From NCBI RefSeq assembly GCF_900766305.1, contig NZ_CAAFUZ010000061.1:1-61885 (forward strand): 61,885 nucleotides of DNA. Reading direction: 5' to 3'. Origin of the DNA: an uncultured Gemella sp. (GTDB taxonomy: Bacteria; Bacillota; Bacilli; Staphylococcales; Gemellaceae). The number at the start of each line of letters is the position of its first letter. Position 1 is the first letter of the stretch. Made by a program: the position numbers and the translations under genes. A model generated the notes under the pieces. The model ran no database searches. It was not told the origin of the DNA and saw only the letters and a program-made list of their open reading frames with translations. Of this stretch, positions 20,060 to 33,677 are shown piece by piece.

Positions 20060-20106
20060 TAAGTGACTTAAAATGTAATAATAAAAAAATATTATTAAGT
20101 CACTTA
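20060..20106 (+). terminator. Terminator of the phosphatase gene
   Basis: Perfect 11-bp outer stem TAAGTGACTTA (20060-20070) with TAAGTCACTTA (20096-20106), further AT pairs inside, and a 9-base T run after it. The GTGACTTA core recurs in hairpins at 37.3 and 39.1 kb. Confidence 0.88.
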
Positions 20107-20136
20107 TATTTTTTTTTATTTTAGGAAATAATTTAC

Positions 20137-20195
20137 TTGATTGATAATCATTACAGGAGTATAATGATGAATAGAAAGCTTTTCCAAAGCTTTAA
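20137..20195 (+). promoter_or_regulatory. Promoter and leader hairpin of amidase gene 1
   Basis: TTGATT (20137-20142), 17 bases, TATAAT (20160-20165). The leader has a hairpin with arms AAAGCTT and AAGCTTT (about 20175-20194). The same promoter, spacer and hairpin recur before amidase gene 2. Confidence 0.72.
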
Positions 20196-20234
20196 TCATT
20201 TATTTAAATATTTATTTTAAAATAGGAGTTAAAA

Positions 20235-22352
20235 ATGAAAAAAAATAATATTAAATACGTTCTTATACCTGCTTTTGCAGCCGCAGCGTTATTCCCTGTT
20301 TTAGCTAACGATAATCAAGCAAAAGCTAATGAGGATAAATCTGCTACAACTTCAACTGTTAGTAAACCAGAAACTACTAGCGAAAAACCAGCTAGTATTC
20401 CTACTACTAACAATGCTTCTGATGCAACACCTGCTACTCCTGCTAGTCCAACTAACAGTGTAAAACCAACAACTGTAAATAACAATGAAACAACTAATAG
20501 TGCAAGTGTTGTCAACAACGAAACTGTTAAACCAAAAGTTCCACTTACTGAAGCTGAATACAAGCAAAAAAGTGCTTTAGAACTTGCTCAATTAATTCGT
20601 GAGAAAAAAGTTACTAGTACAGAACTTGTTGATTTAGCTTACAAAGTTATTGCAAAAGAAAATCCTAAATTAAATGCTGTTCTAACAACTGAAAATAGAA
20701 AAATCCCTAAAGCTATTGTTGATGAAGCATATAGAACTGCTAAAGAAATTGATAATCGTATTAGTGCTGGTAACCTAGCTGCTAATCCTGTAGACTGGAA
20801 AGCACAACCATTTTTAGGTGTACCTGCATTAATTAAAGGTCTTGATCAACTTAAAAATGGTGACTACACTAATGGTGTATATCTAAATAAAGGTAAAATT
20901 GCTGACGAAAGTGGTCCTGTAGCTAAAGAATTTGCTAAATTAGGTTTTGTAATACTTGGTCAAACTAACTATCCTGAACTAGGAACTAGAAATATCACAG
21001 ATTCTAAATTATTTGGACCTGCTGGTAACCCTTGGGATCCTAGCCGCAATACTGGAGGATCTTCAGGAGGAAGTGCTGGTGCTGTAGCTAGTGGTATGGT
21101 TCCTATAGCTAGTGGTAGTGATGCTGGAGGATCTATCCGTATTCCTTCTTCATGGACTGGACTTATCGGTCTAAAACCAACTGGGCACGTTGTTAAATTC
21201 CCTCTAGTGAAAACTATTGAAGATGCTAAAGCTTACTTTGAAAAAACTGAATTAAGTAAACCTAAAACACTAATAGAACCACCAAAAGATTTGAAAAAAT
21301 TAAAAATAGCTTATACTCTAAAAACTCCACTTAAAGATCTTGAATTAAGTGAAGTTGGTAAAAAAGCTATCCTAGAAACAGTAGACTTTCTAAGAAAAGA
21401 AGGATTTACTGTTGAAGAAGTTAAAGAATTCCCTATCGATGGATACGAAGGAATTAAAACATACACTGTAGGTGGTATTGGAGAGGAAAGTTATGTTGCA
21501 GCTGTTAAAAACGTAACAGAAGAAAACAAACGTCAACTAGATCCTACAACTTACGGATTAGGAACTTCTTCATATATGGGACCAAATGCAAATACTGATG
21601 TTTCTTCAGTAAAACCATTATCTACATTTATAGATCAAATGAATGCGTTCTATAAAAAATATGATTTATTCTTAGTTCCAACTAACGCAGTTACTGCTCC
21701 ATCTAACGATAAAAAAGTAGATCCATATATAGAGCCAGATATTGCAGAACAACTATATAATATTAATAAAATTAAAGATCCAAAAGAAAGATTTAATTTA
21801 TTAACTAAACAATGGTTACCAATGACAAGACGTTCTCCATACACTTGGGTGTTTAACTTATCTGGAAATCCTGCAATTTCACTACCAACATATCTAAGTG
21901 ATAAAAATCTACCATTTGGTGTAATGTTCGCAGCAAAAGATAATTCTGAAAAAGTTCTTTTAGAAATTGGTCAATACTTCCAAGACAGACATAAATTCAA
22001 AATGAACCCAGCTATTAGAAGCTCAAATGTTTCTGAAAATGGAAATAAAATAGGAGTTAATGAAGATGGAACTAAATTTGAATACGCAGTTCCAACTTAC
22101 GCACCTACTGTTGCAGAATTACCAACTTTAAATATCAACAATGGGACTATTACTACTCCAAGTAAATCTGAAAATTCACTAAATCCATCTGTTAAAGAAG
22201 AGAAAAAAGTAGTAAATACAAACTCAACTAAATTAAATTCAACTCCTAAAGCTCTTCCAAATACTGGTGAAAGTACAAACAACTTCCTATCAGCAATCGG
22301 ACTTTCATTCCTTGCTTTAATAGGATTACTGAAACGCAAAAATAATAATTAG
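20235..22352 (+). CDS. Cell-wall-anchored amidase (amidase signature family), LPXTG
   Basis: 705 aa. An N-terminal signal sequence (1-30) is followed by a Thr/Asn/Pro-rich stretch (31-103). The amidase signature domain covers about 105-600. Its Ser-cisSer-Lys triad is K201, S276 and S300, the last two in GGSSGGS and SDAGGSIR. A linker leads to LPNTG at 674-678, then a hydrophobic helix and KRKNNN, the sortase signal. Amidase signature enzymes are usually cytoplasmic (such as GatA), so a sortase-anchored one is unusual. It may release ammonia from amides outside the cell or trim wall amides; the substrate is unknown. A paralogue follows directly. Confidence 0.88.
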   Translation: MKKNNIKYVLIPAFAAAALFPVLANDNQAKANEDKSATTSTVSKPETTSEKPASIPTTNNASDATPATPASPTNSVKPTTVNNNETTNSASVVNNETVKPKVPLTEAEYKQKSALELAQLIREKKVTSTELVDLAYKVIAKENPKLNAVLTTENRKIPKAIVDEAYRTAKEIDNRISAGNLAANPVDWKAQPFLGVPALIKGLDQLKNGDYTNGVYLNKGKIADESGPVAKEFAKLGFVILGQTNYPELGTRNITDSKLFGPAGNPWDPSRNTGGSSGGSAGAVASGMVPIASGSDAGGSIRIPSSWTGLIGLKPTGHVVKFPLVKTIEDAKAYFEKTELSKPKTLIEPPKDLKKLKIAYTLKTPLKDLELSEVGKKAILETVDFLRKEGFTVEEVKEFPIDGYEGIKTYTVGGIGEESYVAAVKNVTEENKRQLDPTTYGLGTSSYMGPNANTDVSSVKPLSTFIDQMNAFYKKYDLFLVPTNAVTAPSNDKKVDPYIEPDIAEQLYNINKIKDPKERFNLLTKQWLPMTRRSPYTWVFNLSGNPAISLPTYLSDKNLPFGVMFAAKDNSEKVLLEIGQYFQDRHKFKMNPAIRSSNVSENGNKIGVNEDGTKFEYAVPTYAPTVAELPTLNINNGTITTPSKSENSLNPSVKEEKKVVNTNSTKLNSTPKALPNTGESTNNFLSAIGLSFLALIGLLKRKNNN

Positions 22353-22366
22353 TATTAAATTAATTT

Positions 22367-22404
22367 AAATACGGTTGATTCCTATAATTGACCGTATTTT
22401 TTTA
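22367..22404 (+). terminator. Terminator of amidase gene 1
   Basis: Stem 22367-22375 with 22391-22399, followed by a run of T. It lies 14 bases past the stop codon. Confidence 0.75.
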
Positions 22405-22496
22405 TTTTCTAAAAAGCATTTTTTCTCCTAATCTTTATATAATGTTAATCAAAAGAAAAACACACTAATATTTTTTCATTTCATTAAATTATTTCC

Positions 22497-22555
22497 TTGA
22501 TTGATAATCGGTATCGGAGTATAATGGTATGTAGAAAGCTTTTTCAAGGCTTTAA
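22497..22555 (+). promoter_or_regulatory. Promoter and leader hairpin of amidase gene 2
   Basis: TTGATT (22497-22502), 17 bases, TATAAT (22520-22525). It is a diverged duplicate of the promoter before amidase gene 1. The leader hairpin is kept: the A in one arm of copy 1 is G here and still pairs as G-U. Confidence 0.72.
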
Positions 22556-22581
22556 TCTTTATTTAAAAATAGGAGCTAAAA

Positions 22582-25128
22582 ATGAAAAAAAATAAGATTA
22601 AATATGTACTTATACCTGCTTTTGCAGCTGCAACATTATTTCCAGTATTAGCTAATGACAATCAAGCTAAAGCTAGTGAAGATAAAACTACAGCACCGGC
22701 AAATGTGACTAATACAGCTAATACTAACGATAAAGCTGTTTCTGTAAATAACACTGATAAAAATGCTACTAATAATGCAGTTGTAACACCATCTACTAGT
22801 CCTGTTGCTTCAGCTAACACTGTAGCACCGACTTTAAGTAACAATGAATCACCTAACAGTGCTAGTGTTGAAAGTAAGGAAGTTGCTAAACCAACAATTC
22901 CATTTACTGTTGCTGAATATAAACAAAAAAGTGCTCTAGAACTTGCAAAACTAATTCGTGAGAAAAAAGTTACTAGTACAGAACTTGTTGACTTAGCTTA
23001 TAAAGTTATAGAAGAAGAAAATCCTAAGTTAAATGCTGTTCTTACTACAGAAAATGGTAAAATTCCTCATGCTATTGTTGAAGAAGCATATAAAACTGCT
23101 AAAGAAATTGACAATCGTATTAGTGCAGGAAAACTAGCTGCTAATCCTGTAAATTGGGATGAACAACCATTCTTAGGTGTTCCTACTCTAATTAAAGGAT
23201 TAGATCCTTTAAAAAATGGGGATTCTTCTTACGGTGTATATTTAAATAAAGGTAAAACATCTTCTGTAAGTGGAGCTGTTGCCAAAGAATTTGCAAAACT
23301 AGGTTTTGTTATTCTTGGACAAACTAACTATCCTGAGTTTGGAACTAGAAATATTACTGACTCTAAATTACTAGGGCCTGCTGGTAACCCTTGGGATCCT
23401 AGTCGTAATACTGGAGGATCTTCAGGAGGTAGTGCTGGTGCTGTAGCAAGTGGTATGGTATCAATCGCAAGCGGAAGTGATGCTGGGGGATCAATTCGTA
23501 TTCCTGCTTCATGGACTGGACTTATTGGTCTAAAACCTACTGGTCATGTTGTTAAATTCCCTCTTGTGAAAACTATTGAAGATGCTAAAACTTATTTTGA
23601 TAAAACAAACATCAGTAAACCAAAAACTTTAGTAGAAGTTCCTAAAGACTTAAAATCACTTAAAATTGCTTATTCATTAAAAACACCATTAAAAGATGTT
23701 GAATTAAGTGAAGATGGTAAAAAAGCTGTTCTTAAAGCTGTTGATTTCCTTAGAAAACAAGGATTCACTGTTGAAGAAGTAAATGAATTTCCAATTGACG
23801 GTTATGAAGGTATTAGAACATATACAATAGGTGCAATTGGTGGGGGTTATACTGCTGCAGCAAACTTAGCTAAAGAAAAAAACAAACGTGATTTAGATCC
23901 AGCAACTTATGCTTTGGGTACATCTTCATATAAAGGAAAAACTGCAAACACTGATGTGTCTTCTGCTAAAGACGCAACAATATATGCTAACCAAATGAAT
24001 GAATTCTACAAAAAGTATGATTTATTCTTAATGGCTACTAATGCGGTAACAGCACCATCAAATGATAAAAAAGTAGATCCTTATGTTGATCCAAAAGTTG
24101 AAGAACAACTTTATAATATTAATAAGATAAAAGATCCAAAAGAAAGATTCAATCTACTTGTTAAACAATGGGAACCTATGATGAGAAGAACACCATTTAC
24201 ATGGTTATTCAACTTAACAGGTAATCCTGCTATATCATTACCTGTTTATAAGAGTTCAAATAACCTTCCTCTTGGAGTAATGTTCGCAGCTAAAAACAAT
24301 TCAGAAAAAATACTTCTTGAAATGGGACAACTATTCCAAGATAACAATCAATTTGTGATGCATCCAAGTGTAAGAAACACAGTTGTTTCTGAAAATGGTA
24401 ATAAAGTTAGAGAAAATGAATACGGTACAAAATATGAATATTCAGTTCCTTCTAACGCTCCTGTTGTTTCAGAATTGCCAGAACTAAACATTAACAACAA
24501 TACAGTTACTGTTACTATTAAATCAAAAGATAAAGATATAAGCGCTGATTTATACTCTACAGACAATAAAGATTTAACTTTATCTGCCAAAGATATCACT
24601 AAAGATGTAAACTTAGAAAATCTAAAAGATAAAGTTGTTGCTGATGCCAACAATAGTATTAAAGACAAAAAAGATATAACATCAATTAGAGTTGTAGATT
24701 TAGAATTACAAAAAGATAATAAAACAGTAAAACTTGATGTTCCAAGAACAGTAAAAGTTGCTTTACTGCAAAATGAACAAAACAAAGATATACTTATTTA
24801 TCATATTAAAGAGGATAACTCTATTGAACTAATTCCTTCATTTGTAAGTAAAAATAACCTACAATTCACAGTTGATCACTTCAGCAAATTCGCAATTGTA
24901 GCTAAAATTAAAACAGCATTTGCTTCAAGCGAAAAAGATATAAACTCATCAGCTGTTCAAGAAGAGAAAAAATTCACAGTAATAGATACTAGAGGTGCGA
25001 ACTCTACACCTACTAATACACCAAAAACTCTTCCAAAAACTGGTGAAACTACAGGTAAATCTCTAACTGCAATTGGACTATCACTTCTTGCTATAGTTGG
25101 ATTATTAAAACGTAGAAAAAATAATTAA
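22582..25128 (+). CDS. Cell-wall-anchored amidase paralogue with extra C-terminal domain, LPXTG
   Basis: 848 aa. It shares the signal, the Thr/Asn/Ala-rich stretch and the amidase signature domain with the gene before it; the triad is K205, S280, S304. After the amidase part, about 650-790 form an extra beta-rich domain ending in FTVDHFSKFAIVAKI, a pattern common near the wall anchor of Gram-positive surface proteins. LPKTG is at 817-821, then a membrane helix and KRRKNN. The pair arose by tandem duplication, including the promoter. The extra domain was gained by this copy or lost by the other. Substrate unknown. Confidence 0.88.
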   Translation: MKKNKIKYVLIPAFAAATLFPVLANDNQAKASEDKTTAPANVTNTANTNDKAVSVNNTDKNATNNAVVTPSTSPVASANTVAPTLSNNESPNSASVESKEVAKPTIPFTVAEYKQKSALELAKLIREKKVTSTELVDLAYKVIEEENPKLNAVLTTENGKIPHAIVEEAYKTAKEIDNRISAGKLAANPVNWDEQPFLGVPTLIKGLDPLKNGDSSYGVYLNKGKTSSVSGAVAKEFAKLGFVILGQTNYPEFGTRNITDSKLLGPAGNPWDPSRNTGGSSGGSAGAVASGMVSIASGSDAGGSIRIPASWTGLIGLKPTGHVVKFPLVKTIEDAKTYFDKTNISKPKTLVEVPKDLKSLKIAYSLKTPLKDVELSEDGKKAVLKAVDFLRKQGFTVEEVNEFPIDGYEGIRTYTIGAIGGGYTAAANLAKEKNKRDLDPATYALGTSSYKGKTANTDVSSAKDATIYANQMNEFYKKYDLFLMATNAVTAPSNDKKVDPYVDPKVEEQLYNINKIKDPKERFNLLVKQWEPMMRRTPFTWLFNLTGNPAISLPVYKSSNNLPLGVMFAAKNNSEKILLEMGQLFQDNNQFVMHPSVRNTVVSENGNKVRENEYGTKYEYSVPSNAPVVSELPELNINNNTVTVTIKSKDKDISADLYSTDNKDLTLSAKDITKDVNLENLKDKVVADANNSIKDKKDITSIRVVDLELQKDNKTVKLDVPRTVKVALLQNEQNKDILIYHIKEDNSIELIPSFVSKNNLQFTVDHFSKFAIVAKIKTAFASSEKDINSSAVQEEKKFTVIDTRGANSTPTNTPKTLPKTGETTGKSLTAIGLSLLAIVGLLKRRKNN

Positions 25129-25137
25129 TTGAAATAT

Positions 25138-25187
25138 AAAACCTCGGGAATAAGTTTCTATTATGAAACCTATATTCCGAGGTTTTT
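25138..25187 (+). terminator. Terminator of amidase gene 2
   Basis: Long stem AAACCTCGGGAATA (from 25138) with TATTCCGAGGTTT (to 25185) and a T run, 10 bases past the stop codon. Confidence 0.85.
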
Positions 25188-25239
25188 ATTTCTTTATTAA
25201 TTTCAGGCCATAATATGAAGCAATCATAGTATAAAATAA

Positions 25240-25278
25240 AAAAATGTAGTCCATAATAAAATATGAACTACATTTTTT
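25240..25278 (-). terminator. Terminator of the ATP synthase operon
   Basis: Stem of AAAATGTAGT (25241-25250) with ACTACATTTT (25267-25276), T run on the minus strand, right at the end of atpC. Confidence 0.8.
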
Positions 25279-25279
25279 C

Positions 25280-25687
25280 TTATAATTGTTCAGCTACCTT
25301 CAGACGAGCACAAGCTTTAGCTAAAGCTAGTTCTGCACGTCTTACATCAAGACCATCTTCTTTTTTAGCAAGACGATCTTCTGCACGTTGTAACGCTCTT
25401 TTAGCACGTTCAACATCAATATCTTTACCTAATTCTGCTGTTTGAACTATAATAGTTACTTCGCCTTTATGTGTTTCCACAAATCCTTCACTTACAGCTA
25501 GATATTCTTCACGTCCATCAGGAAAAATCACTTTAAGAGGACCGATCTTTAATGATGCAACCATAGGAACATGGTTAGCCATTACACCAAGTTGTCCACT
25601 TGTAGTTCCCAATACAACCATAGAAGCTTCTTTAGCGCTATAAGCTTCTCCATTAGGAGTAACAATGCTTACACTTAAAGTATTCAT
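25280..25687 (-). CDS. atpC: ATP synthase epsilon subunit
   Basis: 135 aa. The N-terminal beta-sandwich (1-85) has the family pattern VVTPNGEAYSAKEASMVV and GQLGVMANHVPM. The C-terminal helical hairpin (88-132) is Arg/Ala/Leu rich. The subunit sits on the central stalk with gamma and regulates ATP hydrolysis. AGGAGGT precedes the ATG. It is the last gene of the operon, in the usual order. Confidence 0.95.
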   Translation of the reverse strand: MNTLSVSIVTPNGEAYSAKEASMVVLGTTSGQLGVMANHVPMVASLKIGPLKVIFPDGREEYLAVSEGFVETHKGEVTIIVQTAELGKDIDVERAKRALQRAEDRLAKKEDGLDVRRAELALAKACARLKVAEQL

Positions 25688-25707
25688 TTATTTACCTCCT
25701 ATTTGTA

Positions 25708-27152
<1,445 letters not shown>

Positions 27153-27162
27153 TTTCTCATTA

Positions 27163-28035
<873 letters not shown>

Positions 28036-28069
28036 TTAGTTCACCACCTTTACTCTACTACTTATCATC

Positions 28070-29572
<1,503 letters not shown>

Positions 29573-29599
29573 TTATGTCCCTCCTTGTTTCAACTTCTT

Positions 29600-30139
29600 C
29601 TAGATTGAAGAAATTTTTGATTTTATAGCATTTAATTTCGCTTTAATAGTAGCATCAACTACTTTATTATTATAAGTAAGTTTTAAACCACCTAGAAGAC
29701 TTTCATCTACAAAATTATTAATTTCTACATTTTCTAGTTGTAACTCATTTTTAATTTTTTCTTTTAGATTTTCTAACTGTTCTTCTGTTAAAGGTGAAGC
29801 TGATTCAGCTTTAACAACAACATTTCTTGAATGTTTATTAAACAGTTCAGTATATTGTTCTAAAACGAAATTAATTAATGAGATTTGCAGGTTACCTGCT
29901 AAGATTTTAACAACATTCACAACATATTTATTTACTCCTGCAAATGATGCATCAATCAAGTTAATTTTTCTTATTTTTTCTAAATTAGGGTTGTTCATCA
30001 ATGTAACAAAATCAGAGTTTCCATTAACTACTTTTGCAACTTCCTTTAACTCATAAGAAACTTCTTCTAGTGTGTTATTTTCTTTTGCAACTTCAAATAA
30101 TGAATATCCAATTTTATTAGCTAATACTGACTTACTCAT
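29600..30139 (-). CDS. atpH: ATP synthase delta subunit
   Basis: 179 aa. The N-terminal helical bundle and the C-terminal SASPLTEEQLENLKEKI and NNFVDESLLGGLKL blocks are typical. It links the outer stalk (b subunits) to the top of F1. It overlaps the stop of atpF by one base, so translation is coupled. Confidence 0.92.
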   Translation of the reverse strand: MSKSVLANKIGYSLFEVAKENNTLEEVSYELKEVAKVVNGNSDFVTLMNNPNLEKIRKINLIDASFAGVNKYVVNVVKILAGNLQISLINFVLEQYTELFNKHSRNVVVKAESASPLTEEQLENLKEKIKNELQLENVEINNFVDESLLGGLKLTYNNKVVDATIKAKLNAIKSKISSI

Positions 30140-30663
30140 TATTTCACCCCTACCTCTTTAATGACTTTATCAACATATTCACTTTGTGTTGAGCCATCTA
30201 ATTCTTTTTCTAAAATTTTCGAAGCTACAAGCACTGATAAATCAGCGATTTGTTTGTTGATTTCTTCAAGTGCTCTTTTCTTCTCGTCCTCAATGTCTCT
30301 TTGAGCATTTACTTTTAATTGTTCTGCTTGTTTGCGAGCTTCTTCAAGAATGGCTTGTTTTTCAATCTTAGATTGTTCACGAGCTTCTTCCATCATAACT
30401 TTAATTTCTTTTTGTGCATTTTTTAATTTTTCTTGATTTTCTTCAAGTAAAACTAAAGCTTCTTTTTGATTTCTAGCTGCATCATCAAGTTGACCTTCAA
30501 CTAATTTTTGACGCTCATCTAACATATCAATAAGTTTGTCCCAAGCAAATTTTTTCAGTAATACTAATAAGATTAATACAGCTACAATGTTAATAGCCAT
30601 ATTTCCTAGATTAAAACCTTGATGAGAAGAGTGTTCAGTAGCTAAAAATACTAAATTTTCCAT
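30139..30663 (-). CDS. atpF: ATP synthase b subunit
   Basis: 174 aa. One N-terminal membrane helix (about 22-42) is followed by a long charged coiled coil (45-150), as in the peripheral stalk of F-ATPases. A KFAWDKLIDMLDERQKLV stretch follows the helix, typical of Firmicute b subunits. Confidence 0.93.
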   Translation of the reverse strand: MENLVFLATEHSSHQGFNLGNMAINIVAVLILLVLLKKFAWDKLIDMLDERQKLVEGQLDDAARNQKEALVLLEENQEKLKNAQKEIKVMMEEAREQSKIEKQAILEEARKQAEQLKVNAQRDIEDEKKRALEEINKQIADLSVLVASKILEKELDGSTQSEYVDKVIKEVGVK

Positions 30664-30716
30664 TTACTAAATGCTCCTATTCTTCATAGTTCTTTTGTTT
30701 ACAGTATTATACTAAA

Positions 30717-30992
<276 letters not shown>

Positions 30993-31009
30993 TTAGTGCA
31001 TTTTTTAAA

Positions 31010-31738
31010 TTAGTGTTCATCACTAATTTTATGTGATAAATAAATAAATGTTAAGACAGTAAAGATGTATGCTTGGATAAATCCTATAAATAAAGAGAAT
31101 CCTTTCCATACTACTAATCCTGCCATACCAGCTATTGCACCAAAGAATCCTACTGTTGTAAGTGTAGCTAATAGTGCTAATAATATTTCACCTGCATAGA
31201 TATTACCGAATAAACGCATTGAAAAAGTCATTAAGTTTGTGAACTCTTCAATAACCTTGAATGGTGTAATACCTATACCTGAAGAAGTATATGTACCAAA
31301 ATAGTGTTTAACTCCTTTATACTTAATTCCTGCAAAATGAGTAAAGACAATCACTAATAATGCAAGAGAGAAAGTAAATGTTGGATCCGCAGTTACAGAG
31401 TTGACATAAACTACTTCATTGTAACTAACTTCTATTAAAACACCTATAGTATTTGCTACTGCAACAAGTGAAATAATTGTTAGAGCTGTCGCCCATAATC
31501 CTTTACCATATTTTTTCCAGTTAACATTACCTTTGATGACATTATCACTAACGAAATACGCAAGTAATTCAACCGCATTTTGACGTTTACTATCTGGTCT
31601 TAATTTTATTCTACTAGTTAGAAACATCACAATAACAAAGGTAAGTAATACTGTTATTAAAGTTGTGATTACACTAGGAATATTAACCGTTATATCATAG
31701 CCAAATAATTTGGTAATAAGATATGTGTGTTTTTCCAT
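31010..31738 (-). CDS. atpB: ATP synthase a subunit
   Basis: 242 aa, five or six membrane helices. The proton channel block SMRLFGNIYAGEILLALL carries the essential Arg, and the late GFIQAYIFTVLTFIYLS helix is typical. It is the first gene of the ATP synthase operon; atpI is absent between it and upp. Confidence 0.94.
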   Translation of the reverse strand: MEKHTYLITKLFGYDITVNIPSVITTLITVLLTFVIVMFLTSRIKLRPDSKRQNAVELLAYFVSDNVIKGNVNWKKYGKGLWATALTIISLVAVANTIGVLIEVSYNEVVYVNSVTADPTFTFSLALLVIVFTHFAGIKYKGVKHYFGTYTSSGIGITPFKVIEEFTNLMTFSMRLFGNIYAGEILLALLATLTTVGFFGAIAGMAGLVVWKGFSLFIGFIQAYIFTVLTFIYLSHKISDEH

Positions 31739-31814
31739 ATATTCCCCTCACCTCTTTTCTTAAGTAACTTTTAGATTTCTAAATCTGTTGTAATATAAAA
31801 AATTAGAAATACAT

Positions 31815-31834
31815 AATCATATTATAATATGATT
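31815..31834 (-). terminator. Palindrome between upp and atpB
   Basis: A perfect 20-base palindrome of A/T-rich sequence (arms AATCATAT and ATATGATT), followed on the minus strand by a T-rich tract. It may end upp transcripts partly or lie in the ATP synthase promoter region. The 156-base gap has no other clear signal. Confidence 0.4.
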
Positions 31835-31894
31835 TTATAATATTTGCTAGCGATTTCTTAAATTTTATATGATTTAATTAAAAATAACCTACTA

Positions 31895-32524
31895 TTATTT
31901 AGTTCCGAAGATTCTGTCTCCAGCATCCCCTAATCCAGGGACAATGTATCCATGATCATTTAGTTTTTCATCTAAACCAGCGATAAAAATATCTACATCT
32001 GGATGTGCTTCATGTAATGCTTTCACACCTTCTGGAGCTGCTATTAAACACATAAATTTAATATCAGTAACTCCTCGTTGTTTTAATGAGTTGATTGCCG
32101 CAATCGCAGAACCACCAGTTGCTAACATTGGATCAACAACGATGAAGTGACGTTCTTCTGGATTGCTAGGTATTTTAACAAAATACTCATGTGGTTGTAG
32201 AGTTTCTGGATCACGATATAATCCAACGTGACCTACTCTCGCAGATGGGATTAAATTCATTAATCCATCTACCATTCCTAATCCTGCACGTAGAATTGGA
32301 ACGAATACAATCTTTTTACCTGCAAGACGTTTACAAGTAGTAGTTTGTATTGGAGTTTCTACTTCAACATCCTCAAGTGGAAGATCACGAGTGATTTCAT
32401 AAGCCATTAAAGAACCTACTTCGTTAGTAAGTTGTCTAAAGTCTTTAGAACCCGTTCTTTTATCTCTAATGAAAGATAATTTATGTTGGATCAATGGATG
32501 ATCAAAAACATGAACTTTTGACAT
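31895..32524 (-). CDS. upp: Uracil phosphoribosyltransferase
   Basis: 209 aa, full length. The PRPP-binding loop is [11 protein letters not shown], and the uracil-binding C-terminus [17 protein letters not shown] is intact. It turns uracil and PRPP into UMP. Upstream of the ATP synthase operon is a common place for upp in Firmicutes. AAAGGAG precedes the ATG. Confidence 0.95.
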   Translation of the reverse strand: MSKVHVFDHPLIQHKLSFIRDKRTGSKDFRQLTNEVGSLMAYEITRDLPLEDVEVETPIQTTTCKRLAGKKIVFVPILRAGLGMVDGLMNLIPSARVGHVGLYRDPETLQPHEYFVKIPSNPEERHFIVVDPMLATGGSAIAAINSLKQRGVTDIKFMCLIAAPEGVKALHEAHPDVDIFIAGLDEKLNDHGYIVPGLGDAGDRIFGTK

Positions 32525-32558
32525 AATTATAGTTCTCCTTTGTATTGTTATTATATTT

Positions 32559-32587
32559 ATTTTACTCTAATTATTTCATTTTAACAA
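32559..32587 (-). promoter_or_regulatory. Promoter of upp
   Basis: On the minus strand TTGTTA (32582-32587), 17 bases, TAAAAT (32559-32564). The start codon is 35 bases downstream. Confidence 0.55.
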
Positions 32588-32709
32588 GGGATATCCGAAA
32601 ATATTTTACTCGGTTCAATAAATATTTTTTTATTACTTTTGTTATATTACTAGACTTATACTACATAAAATATTACAATAATATAAACAATATTTATGGA
32701 GATTTTATC

Positions 32710-33027
32710 ATGCAAAGAAAAACATTATTAGGGACATTTTTACTTACTAGTATTTTATACTATATTGTTCCCTTACTTTTTTTGAAATTTTATAATGGAA
32801 CTAGTGATAAAGCTGGTTTTATTTTGATATTAGCTTATGGATTTTCTTCATTTGCAATCACAATGTTAGTTACCTTCCTAGGACAGAGAACAATTTACAC
32901 ACCGCTTCTAAGCATTATTTTAGCACTTCCTTTATTTTTTATATTTAATTCAAGTGCTTTAGTTTTAATACTTCTTATAATAGTATTTTCTTTTGTTGCC
33001 TATGCTTTAACTGCATTAATAAAATAA
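32710..33027 (+). CDS. Small four-helix membrane protein
   Basis: 105 aa from the ATG at 32710, which has GGAG 8 bases upstream. The frame is open to 32545, but that part has no ribosome site and runs through the upp promoter region. Four membrane segments lie at about 6-26, 35-55, 63-78 and 81-102. No family recognised. It lies 13 bases before a second membrane gene, so both form an operon, divergent from upp. Confidence 0.6.
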   Translation: MQRKTLLGTFLLTSILYYIVPLLFLKFYNGTSDKAGFILILAYGFSSFAITMLVTFLGQRTIYTPLLSIILALPLFFIFNSSALVLILLIIVFSFVAYALTALIK

Positions 33028-33040
33028 ATAAGGAGATCAT

Positions 33041-33568
33041 ATGACTGTTTTTAAACGTAATTTACTAATAGCAACTGGTATATATATACTTTTTTATCTA
33101 TCACCAATATTAGCTAATCCTTTCATGGCTTTAAATTTATTAGAAGCAGCTATTGTTGGAGTCTTAATTTTTGGTGGATTCTATCTAAGTTATATTTTTA
33201 TGTATACTAACAGAAGCAAACTTGATGAACGCACTAAAAATACTATAATTACAATATTGGTATTAGTAATAGCTTTATTGATATTTTTTAATCCTTTCAA
33301 ATTTCCAACTGCATTTAATATTATTGTAAATAGGTATTTAGCAATACTAATTCTTCTACTAATATTAATTTTTATAATATTCTTAGCAAGAAAAATGGAT
33401 AATTCTATAATCCTAGTTTTACTTTTTGCACCATCGATTATTCAAGGATTACTAATGCGTCTATCTTATAAGGCTATGCTTTTTTATATTGCTAATCCTA
33501 ATTTTAATTTATATCTGATAGCCGCTATTTTTATTGGCTATTATGTTTATAACAATAACAAAAAATAA
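33041..33568 (+). CDS. Six-helix membrane protein
   Basis: 175 aa, with AAGGAG 7 bases before the ATG. About six membrane segments cover nearly the whole length, with short loops and two charged patches (57-66, 117-121). No motif recognised. It shares the operon with the smaller membrane protein before it and ends in a shared bidirectional terminator. Confidence 0.62.
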   Translation: MTVFKRNLLIATGIYILFYLSPILANPFMALNLLEAAIVGVLIFGGFYLSYIFMYTNRSKLDERTKNTIITILVLVIALLIFFNPFKFPTAFNIIVNRYLAILILLLILIFIIFLARKMDNSIILVLLFAPSIIQGLLMRLSYKAMLFYIANPNFNLYLIAAIFIGYYVYNNNKK

Positions 33569-33632
33569 ATGAATATTATTGAAGTGAAAACAACGTTCAA
33601 TTTATATGTAAAACCGCTTCTATAAATATAAA

Positions 33633-33670
33633 AAACTGATAACCTAGTTTTTTTTTCTAGATTATCAGTT
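33633..33670. terminator. Bidirectional terminator between convergent genes
   Basis: Stem AACTGATAACCTAG with CTAGATTATCAGTT around a T-rich loop; A run before and T run after. It serves the membrane gene on the plus strand and the PepSY gene on the minus strand. Confidence 0.85.
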
Positions 33671-33677
33671 CTTTTTA

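Noticed and set aside
20137..20160. Fur or PerR box (TTGATAATCATTA) in the amidase promoter
   Set aside because: Only half of the palindrome is present and the second copy diverges at these bases, so the match is probably the -35 region itself.
20315..20567. Open frames opposite the amidase N-terminal repeats
   Set aside because: They come from the Thr/Ala/Asn-rich codons of the real gene; there are no starts with ribosome sites.
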